Shown here one piece after another: positions 9,062 to 16,719 of a stretch of 64,000 nucleotides of DNA; the first letter of the stretch is position 1; each line of letters opens with the position of its first letter. Source of the DNA: Fodinibacter sp963800505 (GTDB lineage: Bacteria > Actinomycetota > Actinomycetes > Actinomycetales > Dermatophilaceae); assembly GCA_963800505.1 (NCBI GenBank), contig CAWDBL010000019.1, forward strand, positions 1-64,000, written 5' to 3'. The notes under the pieces were generated by a model. The model worked only from the letters and a program-made list of their open reading frames with translations, ran no database searches and was not told the DNA's origin. Both the position numbers and the translations under genes were made by a program.

Positions 9062-10528
9062 ATGACCGCCTCCGCACCGACCCGAGTCAGCCGTGCCAGC
9101 GTGGGTCTGCGCAGCGAGCGGGGTCCGGTGCTGCTGTCGGTGATGCTGAGCACCGGGCTCGTGGCGATCGACGCGACCATCCTCGCGGCCGCCGTGCCCG
9201 CGGTGGTGCGTGACCTGGGCGGGTTGAGCCAGTTCCCCTGGCTGTTCTCCATCTACCTGCTGGCGCAGGCCGTCTCGGTGCCGATCTACGGCAAGGTCGC
9301 CGACCTCATCGGGCGCAAGCCGGTGATGCTGCTCGGCGTCGCCCTCTTCCTCGCCGGGTCGCTCCTGTGCGGGCTGGCGTGGTCGATGCCGGCCCTCATC
9401 GCGTTCCGCGCGCTGCAGGGGCTGGGCGCCGGGGCCGTGCAGCCGGTGGGCATGACGATCGTCGGCGACATCTACTCGGTGGCCGAGCGCGCCACGGTTC
9501 AGGGCTACATCGCGGCCGTCTGGGCGATCTCCTCGCTGGTCGGCCCCACGCTGGGCGGCATCTTCGCCGACTACGCCTCGTGGCGCTGGATCTTCCTCGT
9601 CAACCTCCCGCTGGGGGCCGTCGCGGCGTGGATGCTGTGGCGCAAGTTCGACGAGAAGCCGCGGGTCCCTGACCCCGAGCAGGGGCGGCCCAAGGTCGAC
9701 GTGCTCGGCACGGTGCTGATGCTCGTGGGCACGGTGGCCCTGCTCGTCGCCCTGCTCGAGGGCGGGGTGCTGTGGAGCTGGGCCTCACCGGTGAGCATCG
9801 GGCTGCTCGTCGGGTCGGTGCTCGTGCTCGTGGCGTTCGTGTTCGTCGAGCGGCGGGCGGCCGAGCCGGTGCTGCCGCTGTGGGTGTTCCGGCACCGGGT
9901 GGTCGGCGCGGCGATGGGCACCTCGCTCGTGGTCGGCGTGCTGCTGCTCGGGCTCACGTCGTACGTGCCGCTGTTCGCGCAGGGGGTGCTCGGCACCGGG
10001 GCCATCGTGGCCGGCTTCGCGCTCGCGGCGATGACGATCGGCTGGCCCATCGCGGCGACCACCTCGGGGCGGCTGTACCTGCGGTTCGGGTTCCGCACGA
10101 CGATGCTCATCGGCTCGGTCATCGCGCTCGCCGGGGCGGCGCTGCTGCTCACCGTCGACGCCGACAGCTCGGTGCTGCACCTCGCGGCGCCCAACTTCGT
10201 GATGGGGCTCGGGTTCGGCTACGTCGCCAGCCCCGCGATCGTCGCGGCCCAGTCGTCGGTCGGGTGGGAACGCCGAGGGGTGGCCACCGGCGCCACCCTG
10301 TTCGCCCGCTCGGTGGGCTCGGCGGTGGGGGTGGCCGCCTTCGGCGCCATCGCCAACACCGTCGTGCGCAACCGGCTCGGGTCGGAGCCGACGTCCTTGG
10401 AGACGCTGCCGGCGGGGGTGCTCGACCCGGCCATCCACGCCGTCTTCCTGGCCTCGTTCGTCGTGGCGCTGACCCTCGTCGTGGCCGCGGCGTTCATGCC
10501 GAAGAAGGTCGTCGAGGTCACCGGCTGA
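9062..10528 (+). CDS. MFS multidrug exporter, DHA2 (14-TM) type
   Basis: 488 residues from the ATG at 9062 (MTASAPTRVSR); no strong ribosome binding site is visible. Fourteen hydrophobic segments. Drug/H+ antiporter motifs: motif A GKVADLIGRKP, motif C-like AISSLVGPTLGG, motif D1-like STGLVAIDATIL. This is the EmrB/QacA family, exporting hydrophobic compounds with proton exchange. No regulator is adjacent. Flanked on both sides by related palindromes at 8906 and 10543. Confidence 0.85.
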   Translation: MTASAPTRVSRASVGLRSERGPVLLSVMLSTGLVAIDATILAAAVPAVVRDLGGLSQFPWLFSIYLLAQAVSVPIYGKVADLIGRKPVMLLGVALFLAGSLLCGLAWSMPALIAFRALQGLGAGAVQPVGMTIVGDIYSVAERATVQGYIAAVWAISSLVGPTLGGIFADYASWRWIFLVNLPLGAVAAWMLWRKFDEKPRVPDPEQGRPKVDVLGTVLMLVGTVALLVALLEGGVLWSWASPVSIGLLVGSVLVLVAFVFVERRAAEPVLPLWVFRHRVVGAAMGTSLVVGVLLLGLTSYVPLFAQGVLGTGAIVAGFALAAMTIGWPIAATTSGRLYLRFGFRTTMLIGSVIALAGAALLLTVDADSSVLHLAAPNFVMGLGFGYVASPAIVAAQSSVGWERRGVATGATLFARSVGSAVGVAAFGAIANTVVRNRLGSEPTSLETLPAGVLDPAIHAVFLASFVVALTLVVAAAFMPKKVVEVTG

Positions 10529-10542
10529 CCCCACCGTCCGGG

Positions 10543-10626
10543 CTCCCCGACCTTGTAGGGGAGAAACCGCGTCGGATGCCGGTTCCGCGGCGTGTCGCCC
10601 CGCCGCTCACCGACAAAGTCGGGGGT
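10543..10626. repeat. Type-D intergenic palindrome, copy 2
   Basis: Starts CCCCGACCTTGTAGGGGAG and ends CGACAAAGTCGGGG, following the MFS gene stop by 15 bp. Same outer ends as the 8906 element but a longer GC-rich core containing GGATGCC. Tandem-gene context, consistent with a terminator for the MFS gene. Confidence 0.6.
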
Positions 10627-10735
10627 GTGAGGGGGGCGACGTGCACGGCATCCGGGCCCGTCGGCGGGGCTAGCGTGGAGGTGGTGACGGCTGCGCCGGA
10701 CCGGTGAGGCCGCGCCCTCATCCAGGAGCACCACG

Positions 10736-11623
10736 ATGACCCCCGACCATGCCCCCACCAGCATCCTGCGCGCCGGTCCACGGCTGCGCGCGGCACAGAT
10801 CCTGTCCGGGGTCGTGCTGGCGCTGATGGTGGTGCAGGCGGCGCTCGGCCTGGCCGTCAGCGGCCTGTACCCCGAGCAGACCTGGGCCGTCGCGGCGTTC
10901 CGGGGCAACGACCTGGTCACCCTGCTGGTCGCCGCCCCCGTGCTCGCCGTGGCGATGCTGGCCAGCCGACGCCGCGAGAGCAGCGCCTCGGTGCTGGTCT
11001 GGCTGGGGATGCTGCACTACGGCGTCTACAACTACGCCTACTACAGCTTCGGTGCGGCGTTCAGCTCGGCGTTCCTGCTGCACGTCGCCGCGCTGGTCGC
11101 TTCGATCGGTGGGCTGCTCATGCTGGCCACGAGCATCGATGCCGGACGCGCGGCCCGCGGCGTCGCGGGCGGCACCCGGGCGCGGGTGGTCGCCGGCTTC
11201 ACCACGTTCGTGGGCTTCGCCCTGGTCGCGGCGTGGGGCGGCATCTCGCTGCGGTTCGCCCTCACCGGAGCGCTGCCCGCCAACATCATGCCGCCGTCGG
11301 CAGTGCACCTCGTCTACGCCATCGACCTCTCGCTGCTGGCCCCGGTGTTCCTCGCGGCCGGCGTGCTGCTCTGGAGGCGCGAGCCGTGGGGCGCGGTGCT
11401 GGCCGTCGCCATCAACGCGAGCGGTGCCGTCTACCTCGCCGTGCTGTGGGCGGTCGGCGGGTTCCAGGCCGATGCCGGCATCGCGGGCACCACGTGGCTG
11501 TCGCCCGTGGCCATCGGGTCGGTGCTCGCCTGCCTCGCCGCGACCCTGGCCCTGCTGGTGCACCCGCACCCCGAGGGGAACCGGACCACAGCGCCCACCG
11601 CGGCGGCGACGGTCGACGCGTGA
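10736..11623 (+). CDS. Polytopic membrane protein of unknown function
   Basis: 295 residues, ATG at 10736 with CAGGAGCACC upstream. About eight membrane segments starting at residue ~20. Aromatic-rich patch LHYGVYNYAYYSFG in the third helix region is distinctive. No enzyme or transporter motif recognised. Stands alone between an exporter gene and the convergent DUF5701 gene. Confidence 0.7.
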   Translation: MTPDHAPTSILRAGPRLRAAQILSGVVLALMVVQAALGLAVSGLYPEQTWAVAAFRGNDLVTLLVAAPVLAVAMLASRRRESSASVLVWLGMLHYGVYNYAYYSFGAAFSSAFLLHVAALVASIGGLLMLATSIDAGRAARGVAGGTRARVVAGFTTFVGFALVAAWGGISLRFALTGALPANIMPPSAVHLVYAIDLSLLAPVFLAAGVLLWRREPWGAVLAVAINASGAVYLAVLWAVGGFQADAGIAGTTWLSPVAIGSVLACLAATLALLVHPHPEGNRTTAPTAAATVDA

Positions 11624-11656
11624 CCGGCATCCGGCCGTAGCGGACAGCACCCCGCC

Positions 11657-11678
11657 GCACCTACCGCCCCGTAGGTGC
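11657..11678. terminator. Bidirectional hairpin between convergent genes
   Basis: Perfect 8-bp stem GCACCTAC / GTAGGTGC with a 6-nt loop; no T tract. A second, imperfect relative (TGCATCTACCAGGCGGTAGG) follows at ~11688-11707. It lies between the 3' ends of the membrane protein gene and the DUF5701 gene. Confidence 0.55.
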
Positions 11679-11728
11679 AGGGATCGGTGCATCTACCAGG
11701 CGGTAGGCGAGGTCGGGTCGGATGCCGG

Positions 11729-12418
11729 TCACCCGGCAGCCGTGCTCGCGCGCGTCAGGGCGACCCGCGAGCCCGCCGACGCCACGCCGAGCCAGTCGTG
11801 CGGGTTGCCGTCCCAGCACCAGCCGAGCTTCGGCGCCCGGGCCGAGATCCACATGGCCGGCACCCGCCGGTCGCCGCGGCGCGACCCGGAGAGCATGAAG
11901 CAGCGGTTCTTCTCGAGCAGCTGCGGGGCGTGCGTGACGACGGCGATGCCCTCCTCGATGGTGAGCGGGGTGCGGCCGCGGCCGAGCACGACGGGCAGCG
12001 CCTCCTCCGGGCGCACGCCGAGGAACTCCTCACCCCGGTCGACGTCGAGCAGCAGGTAGGCACGGGCGTCCGGCAGGGCGACCTGCTCGATCGGCCGGTA
12101 CGGCGCCAATCCGGCCTCGCCGTGGTTGCGGTCGAGGATGCCGGGCGCGGTGCCCTTGGGTGCCAGCCGCAGCAGGGGCACGGTCAGCTCGGGGTCGACG
12201 AGCTCGCGGGTGACGACCAGCACGAGCGACGCGTGACCCGGCTCGTCGTGCTCGGGCAGGTCGGGGAGGGTGGCGGCCAGCGCGCGCAGCGGCTCGAGGT
12301 GGTCGGTGAAGTCGGAGTCGGTCAGGCCGGCGAGTGCCGGGTAGCCGAGGACCAGCAGGGTGTCGACCTGCCGGTCGAGCAGGGCGAGGGCGGAGCGGTT
12401 GGCGGTGACGGTGCTGAT
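11729..12418 (-). CDS. DUF5701 family protein with apparent non-AUG start
   Basis: Protein-like sequence with DUF5701 character (GILDRNHGEAGLAPYRPIEQ, GRTPLTIEEGIA, CFMLSGSRRGDRRVPAMWIS, LGWCWDGNPHDWLG). The first ATG/GTG/TTG in frame is GTG at 12223, which would cut off a conserved-looking N-terminus (ALALLDRQVDTLLVLGYPAL). That region is open up to 12469 and has a strong GGAGGT (12429-12424) followed after five bases by ATC at 12418. I therefore place the start at ATC 12418 (229 residues); GTG 12223 (164 residues) is the conservative alternative. Function unknown. Confidence 0.65.
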   Translation of the reverse strand: MSTVTANRSALALLDRQVDTLLVLGYPALAGLTDSDFTDHLEPLRALAATLPDLPEHDEPGHASLVLVVTRELVDPELTVPLLRLAPKGTAPGILDRNHGEAGLAPYRPIEQVALPDARAYLLLDVDRGEEFLGVRPEEALPVVLGRGRTPLTIEEGIAVVTHAPQLLEKNRCFMLSGSRRGDRRVPAMWISARAPKLGWCWDGNPHDWLGVASAGSRVALTRASTAAG

Positions 12419-12534
12419 GACGGACCTCCGAGGTGGTGGGTCGGCGTCGCCGGGCGGGGCGACTGAGATTCAACGCGCCCCGACTCTCCCCGGTTCCCAG
12501 GGGCTTGCCCGGGGCACCGGGTTAGCCTGCGGTC

Positions 12535-13266
12535 GTGACCACCAGTGCCGAGCGACCGACGCAGCCTGGTCGCGAGGCGGCGTCTGCGGCTCGGGCGCAC
12601 CCGCGCCGGCGGCGGCTCGTCATCCTGGCCGTCGGCCTCGTGGCCCTCGTGCTCGTGGCCCTGGGGCCCTGGGCCTGGGTCAGCTGGTCGTCGCGCGGCC
12701 ACGTGCACACCGTCGATGCCGCCCCGAGCGCCCCGGTGGCGCTCGTGCTCGGTGCCGGGCTGAACCCCGACGGCAGCCCTTCGGCGTTCCTGACCGCTCG
12801 CCTCGAGGTCGCCAAGGCGCTCTACGACTCCGGGCGCACTCGCGTCCTCCTCGTCTCGGGTGACAACCGGGTCGCGAACCACGACGAACCGACGGCCATG
12901 CGCGACTGGCTGGTCGGCAACGGCATCCCGGCGGATGCCGTCGTGCGTGACTTCGCCGGCCGCGACACCTACGACTCCTGTGTGCGGGCCACGCGGATCT
13001 TCGGGGTCGACCGGGCGCTCGTCGTGTCGCAGGGCTACCACCTGCCGCGGGCGGTCACGACCTGCCGGGCGGTGGGGCTCGACGCCGAGGGCGTGGGCGA
13101 CTGGACGGCCCGGCAGTATGCCGCGGTGTGGGCCGCGGGCGAGCGCCGCGAGAAGCTGGCCGCCGCCAAGGCGGTGCTCGACGTGGTCGGCGGCCGGGAC
13201 CCGGTGCTCGGCCCGGTCGAGACCTCGGTGCAGGACGCCCTGGCCGCGTCGTCACCGGCGGGCTGA
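12535..13266 (+). CDS. SanA/YdcF-like DUF218 membrane-anchored protein
   Basis: 243 residues, GTG start at 12535. One membrane segment at ~27-50 follows a basic N-terminus. The DUF218 domain shows VALVLGAGL, AKALYDSGRTRVLLVSGDN, DTYDSCVRA and VSQGYHLPRA, as in SanA proteins implicated in envelope barrier function and vancomycin tolerance. Exact reaction unknown. No ribosome binding site is seen, so a leaderless or near-leaderless message is possible. Divergent from DUF5701. Confidence 0.8.
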   Translation: MTTSAERPTQPGREAASAARAHPRRRRLVILAVGLVALVLVALGPWAWVSWSSRGHVHTVDAAPSAPVALVLGAGLNPDGSPSAFLTARLEVAKALYDSGRTRVLLVSGDNRVANHDEPTAMRDWLVGNGIPADAVVRDFAGRDTYDSCVRATRIFGVDRALVVSQGYHLPRAVTTCRAVGLDAEGVGDWTARQYAAVWAAGERREKLAAAKAVLDVVGGRDPVLGPVETSVQDALAASSPAG

Positions 13267-13281
13267 GCACCGCCCGGCATC

Positions 13282-14571
13282 TCAGACCTCGCGCGAGCGC
13301 TCCGTGACGGTGGCCTCCACGTCCGCGGCATCGGTGCCCGCGGGTGCCTGCGGTGGGGGCGCGCCGTGCTGCACGTCGTGGGTCTCGCGGGCGAACAGCC
13401 ACGGGATGATGGCGAGCAGGGTGACGAGCCCGGTGATGCCGAACGCCAGCGGGTAGCTGCCGTGGTCGATGAGCAGCCCGGCCAGGATCGGTCCGATGAT
13501 CGCGCCGCTGTCGGCGGACATCTGGAAGGTGGCCAGCGCCGGCCCACCGTTGCGCTCGCGCCCGACGATGTCGGCGAGGGCGGCCTGCTGGGCCGGGTTG
13601 AGCATGCCGGCACCGACCCCGGCGACGACGGACAGCACGACGAGCACCGGCAGGTTCGAGGCGAACCCGGTGACGATGGTCGCCAGCCCGCTGATGACCA
13701 GGCCTCCGACGATGAACGGCCGGCGCCCGACCCGGTCGGACAGCCGTCCCGACACGGTGAGCCCCACGGCGTTGCCGGCGGCGAACACAGCCAGGGCGGT
13801 ACCGGCCACCCACGGCTCCTTGCCGATGACCACGGCGGCGAACAGCGGCAGGATGGCGTTGCGCACCCCGAAGTTGGCCCAGCCGTTGGCGAACGCCGAC
13901 CCGATCGACGCCCGGTAGGCGACGTCGCGCCACGCGTCGCGCACCGCGAACACCGGCAGCACGGGCGCGCCCTCGGCCGGGCGCAGCGCCGAGCCCTTGA
14001 TGAAGACCGCGACAAGCGAGGCGGCGACGAGCAGCGCCACGGCATACACGAGGAACGGCACACGCAGCCCGAGGTTGCCGAGCAGGCCGCCGACGACCGG
14101 GCCCAGGATGCCGCCGAAGAGGAACGCCGACGCGTAGACCGACGAGATGCGCGCCCGGATCGACGGCGGGGCCAGGCGCACGATGAGCGCGACGGCCGAC
14201 ACGGTGAACATGACCGACCCGATGCCGCCCAGCCCGCGGTAGAGCAGCAGCTGCCAGTAGGTGTGGGCGAACGCGGTGGCCCCGGTGGAGATGGCGACGA
14301 TGACCAGGCCGGCGAGGTAGATCGGCCGCTCACCGAACCGGGCGATCAGCCGGCCGCCGGCCGGGGCGAACAGCAGCCGGAAGAACGCGAACGCGCTGAC
14401 CACGATCGAGCTGGCCGTGGCCCCCACCCCGAAGCTCTGCGCGAACTGCGGCAGCACCGGCAGGATCAGCCCGAACCCCAGCGCGATGACGAACGCCGCC
14501 GCGACCAGCACCCACAGCTCGCGCGGGATGCGAACCGCCGCGCCGGGCTGGGTCAGGGAGGAGGCGGACAC
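13282..14571 (-). CDS. MFS transporter (12-TM)
   Basis: 429 residues with twelve membrane segments. Motif A-like GRLIARFGERP after TM2 and GRLSDRVGRRP after TM8. FGLILPVLPQFAQSFG in TM1 is typical of MFS drug efflux (DHA1) proteins. A hydrophilic tail of ~40 residues closes the protein. Substrate unknown. Its 3' end converges on the SanA-like gene with only 15 bp between. Confidence 0.8.
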   Translation of the reverse strand: MSASSLTQPGAAVRIPRELWVLVAAAFVIALGFGLILPVLPQFAQSFGVGATASSIVVSAFAFFRLLFAPAGGRLIARFGERPIYLAGLVIVAISTGATAFAHTYWQLLLYRGLGGIGSVMFTVSAVALIVRLAPPSIRARISSVYASAFLFGGILGPVVGGLLGNLGLRVPFLVYAVALLVAASLVAVFIKGSALRPAEGAPVLPVFAVRDAWRDVAYRASIGSAFANGWANFGVRNAILPLFAAVVIGKEPWVAGTALAVFAAGNAVGLTVSGRLSDRVGRRPFIVGGLVISGLATIVTGFASNLPVLVVLSVVAGVGAGMLNPAQQAALADIVGRERNGGPALATFQMSADSGAIIGPILAGLLIDHGSYPLAFGITGLVTLLAIIPWLFARETHDVQHGAPPPQAPAGTDAADVEATVTERSREV

Positions 14572-14639
14572 GATCCACCAGTATGCCGTCCGCTCCCGAC
14601 AGCCCCGTACCTCGCCGCCCGCTGTCCAACCCTGCCCGC

Positions 14640-14661
14640 GACTGATTGCGAATCATCCACC
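14640..14661 (+). repeat. Solitary type-A half element
   Basis: GACTGATTGCGAATCATCC, one half of the type-A palindrome with no partner nearby. It sits between the stop of the sigma-linked propeller gene and the start of the MFS gene. Confidence 0.6.
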
Positions 14662-14666
14662 GGCCC

Positions 14667-15986
14667 TCAGAAGAGGCGGCCCAGCATCATCGGCAGGAAG
14701 TCCTCCCCGTGCTTCCGGCTGCGCCGCAGGGCGAGGACCATCCACACGATGAGCGAGAGGGCGGCGACGAGGAGCAGCACCCAGAACACGGGCAGGATCA
14801 CGCTCCACACCCGCTCGGTCGTGGCGCGACCCGGCGCCGGCGTGCCGGTGAGCTCGTTGCCGGCCAGCGTCACGCAGCCCGCGTCGACCCGGTCGGCGAA
14901 GGCCAGGACGGTGGCGCCGTCGCCCGGCTGCCGGAGACCACCCATCGCCAGCAGGGGCTCGTTGTCCCGCCACACCGGGGCGCAGACGCCCCACGCCACG
15001 TCCGTCGCTGAGGGTGCTGCGCCGGCAAAGGCCACACGCTGACCGGTTGCGGTGTCGACGAGCGCGCTGTGGCCACCTCGGTCGACGAGCAGCAGGCGGG
15101 AGCCGTCCGGCGACGTGAACGCGGCCGAGGGCGACACTTGGCCAACCGCGTCCGCGACCTTCACGGCATCCGGGCTGATGGTGCTGACCGTCGCCCACCT
15201 TGGGGCGGCCAGGCCGCGGGAGACGATGTCGAACGCGGCCCCGTCGGTCGTCGAGGGGCTGCGCAGTCCGAGCACCGTGGCGCTGTCGCGCCAGCCGGCG
15301 AGCAGCACGTTTGCGTCACCCGCGGCGGGCTCGAGCACGACGTCAGCGAAGCGGTCGAGCGCTGAGGGCCCCTTCGAGGTTCCGAAGGCCACGTGCTCGG
15401 AGTCCGGGCTCCACACCGCGCGGTCGCCGACGGTTGTCTGCGAAACGCCCTCGATGAGCAGCGGGCGGGTGAGCGAGCCGTCAGTGAGGTCGACGATGCC
15501 GTCGCGAACCAGGAGGTGCACACCGTCGGGGGCGAGGACTCCGCCGGGCTCCTCGAACGAGTTGAGGTCGACGGTGGAGCCGGGTGCGGGCCAGCGCGGC
15601 AAGCCCGTGAGCGCGCCGCTACGGTCGATCACGCCCGTGCTGGACCCCTGGTTGTCAGCGGGGGGCAGGGCGACGAGCCCGAACACCGGGCCGGGGGCCG
15701 CGGGGTCGCGACTGGTGAAGAGGTCGGAGACCAGCTCGGGGTAGGTCAGTGAGCTCCCGTCCGCCGGCACGGTGGGCGGCGCGTCACGGACCACCGCGAC
15801 CAAGGCTCCCCCCACGAGAACGAGGGCGGCGACGAGACCGGCGGCGGCCCCCCGGGCGGCCCAGGTGGTTCGCCGGCCTCGCCGCCAGAGCCGAGGGGCG
15901 TCCGGGCCGTGGCCGCGGTCGCGCTCGACGATGTCGTCGGCGGCCCCGGTCAGCAGTCGGGTGAGCTCGTCGGTGGGGTGCGTCAT
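14667..15986 (-). CDS. Sigma-factor-linked, membrane-anchored beta-propeller protein
   Basis: 439 residues starting MTHPTDELTRLLTGAADDIV. A short cytoplasmic N-terminus (~45 residues), one membrane segment (~46-66), a long extracytoplasmic region with WD40/PD40-like strands (VWSPDSEHVAFG, FTSPDGSRLLLVDRG), and a second membrane segment near the C-terminus followed by a basic tail. Its ATG overlaps the sigma factor stop (ATGA), so the two are translationally coupled. The arrangement is common for partners of SigE-family factors and suggests an anti-sigma or sensory role, which is inference. Confidence 0.7.
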   Translation of the reverse strand: MTHPTDELTRLLTGAADDIVERDRGHGPDAPRLWRRGRRTTWAARGAAAGLVAALVLVGGALVAVVRDAPPTVPADGSSLTYPELVSDLFTSRDPAAPGPVFGLVALPPADNQGSSTGVIDRSGALTGLPRWPAPGSTVDLNSFEEPGGVLAPDGVHLLVRDGIVDLTDGSLTRPLLIEGVSQTTVGDRAVWSPDSEHVAFGTSKGPSALDRFADVVLEPAAGDANVLLAGWRDSATVLGLRSPSTTDGAAFDIVSRGLAAPRWATVSTISPDAVKVADAVGQVSPSAAFTSPDGSRLLLVDRGGHSALVDTATGQRVAFAGAAPSATDVAWGVCAPVWRDNEPLLAMGGLRQPGDGATVLAFADRVDAGCVTLAGNELTGTPAPGRATTERVWSVILPVFWVLLLVAALSLIVWMVLALRRSRKHGEDFLPMMLGRLF

Positions 15987-16498
15987 CGTGGGGCCCCCTC
16001 ACGGCCGAAGGTGGTGGCGAGCTCGGGTGCGAGCACGCGCAGTCGCTCGAGGGCGTGGCGGGTCTGGGACTTCACCGTGCTGAGCGAGCAGCCGAGCACC
16101 CGGGCGGTGTCGACCTCGGTGCGGTCCTCGTAGAAGCGGGCAACCAGTACGGCCCGCTGGCGTGGAGTGAGTCGCGACAGTGCGTCGACCAGGGTGAGCC
16201 GGGTGGCGACTTCATCCGTGTCGTCGGCGCCGGCGCGCTCGTGGCGCACCGGGTCGACCGGGTCTGGCTGGTGCCGGCGCCAGCGCCAGGCATCGATCGA
16301 GCGGGTGTACATGACCCGACGCACGTAGGAGTCGACCGCACCCGGGTCGACCCGGTGCCAGTGCCGGGCGGCCCGAACCAGCGACTCCTGCACGAGGTCC
16401 TCTGCCGCAGCGGCGTCACCGGTGAGCAGGGCGGCGGTGCGCAGCAACGGGTCCCACCGCTCTCGCACGTACGCGTCGAACGCCTGGCGGTCAGCCAC
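15983..16498 (-). CDS. ECF RNA polymerase sigma factor, SigE family
   Basis: 171 residues from GTG 16498, which has AGGAGG at good spacing; the frame reads upstream but without support. Region 2 covers ~1-75 (AEDLVQESLVRAARHW, then YVRRVMYTRSIDAWRWRR), region 4 ~105-165 (LTPRQRAVLVARFYEDRTEV and VLGCSLSTVKSQTRHALERL). Directs RNA polymerase to a small regulon, probably in response to an envelope cue sensed through the coupled downstream membrane protein. Confidence 0.9.
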   Translation of the reverse strand: MADRQAFDAYVRERWDPLLRTAALLTGDAAAAEDLVQESLVRAARHWHRVDPGAVDSYVRRVMYTRSIDAWRWRRHQPDPVDPVRHERAGADDTDEVATRLTLVDALSRLTPRQRAVLVARFYEDRTEVDTARVLGCSLSTVKSQTRHALERLRVLAPELATTFGREGAPR

Positions 16499-16642
16499 TC
16501 GTCCTCCTCGGTCACGCCCTGCGGGTTGGTCACCCAGGAAGACGTACGCCGACCATCCCACGGGTGGATGCCGGAGCCCACGTGTCGCGGATCACCCTCC
16601 GAGCGGGGCCGGTCGGGCCGTTGCCGGGCGGTGGCTGTCCCC

Positions 16643-16708
16643 CGACTGATTGCGGATCACCCACCCGACCGAGGTGCGCCGGCAGGTGGGAGATCTGCAA
16701 TGAGTCGG
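16643..16708. repeat. Type-A intergenic palindrome
   Basis: CGACTGATTGCGGATCACCC paired with GGTGGGAGATCTGCAATGAG...; a few mismatches per arm. It lies downstream of the ECF transporter gene and upstream of the sigma factor gene, both on the minus strand. The rest of 16499-16719 shows no ORF. Confidence 0.75.
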
Positions 16709-16719
16709 ATGCCGTGGGC

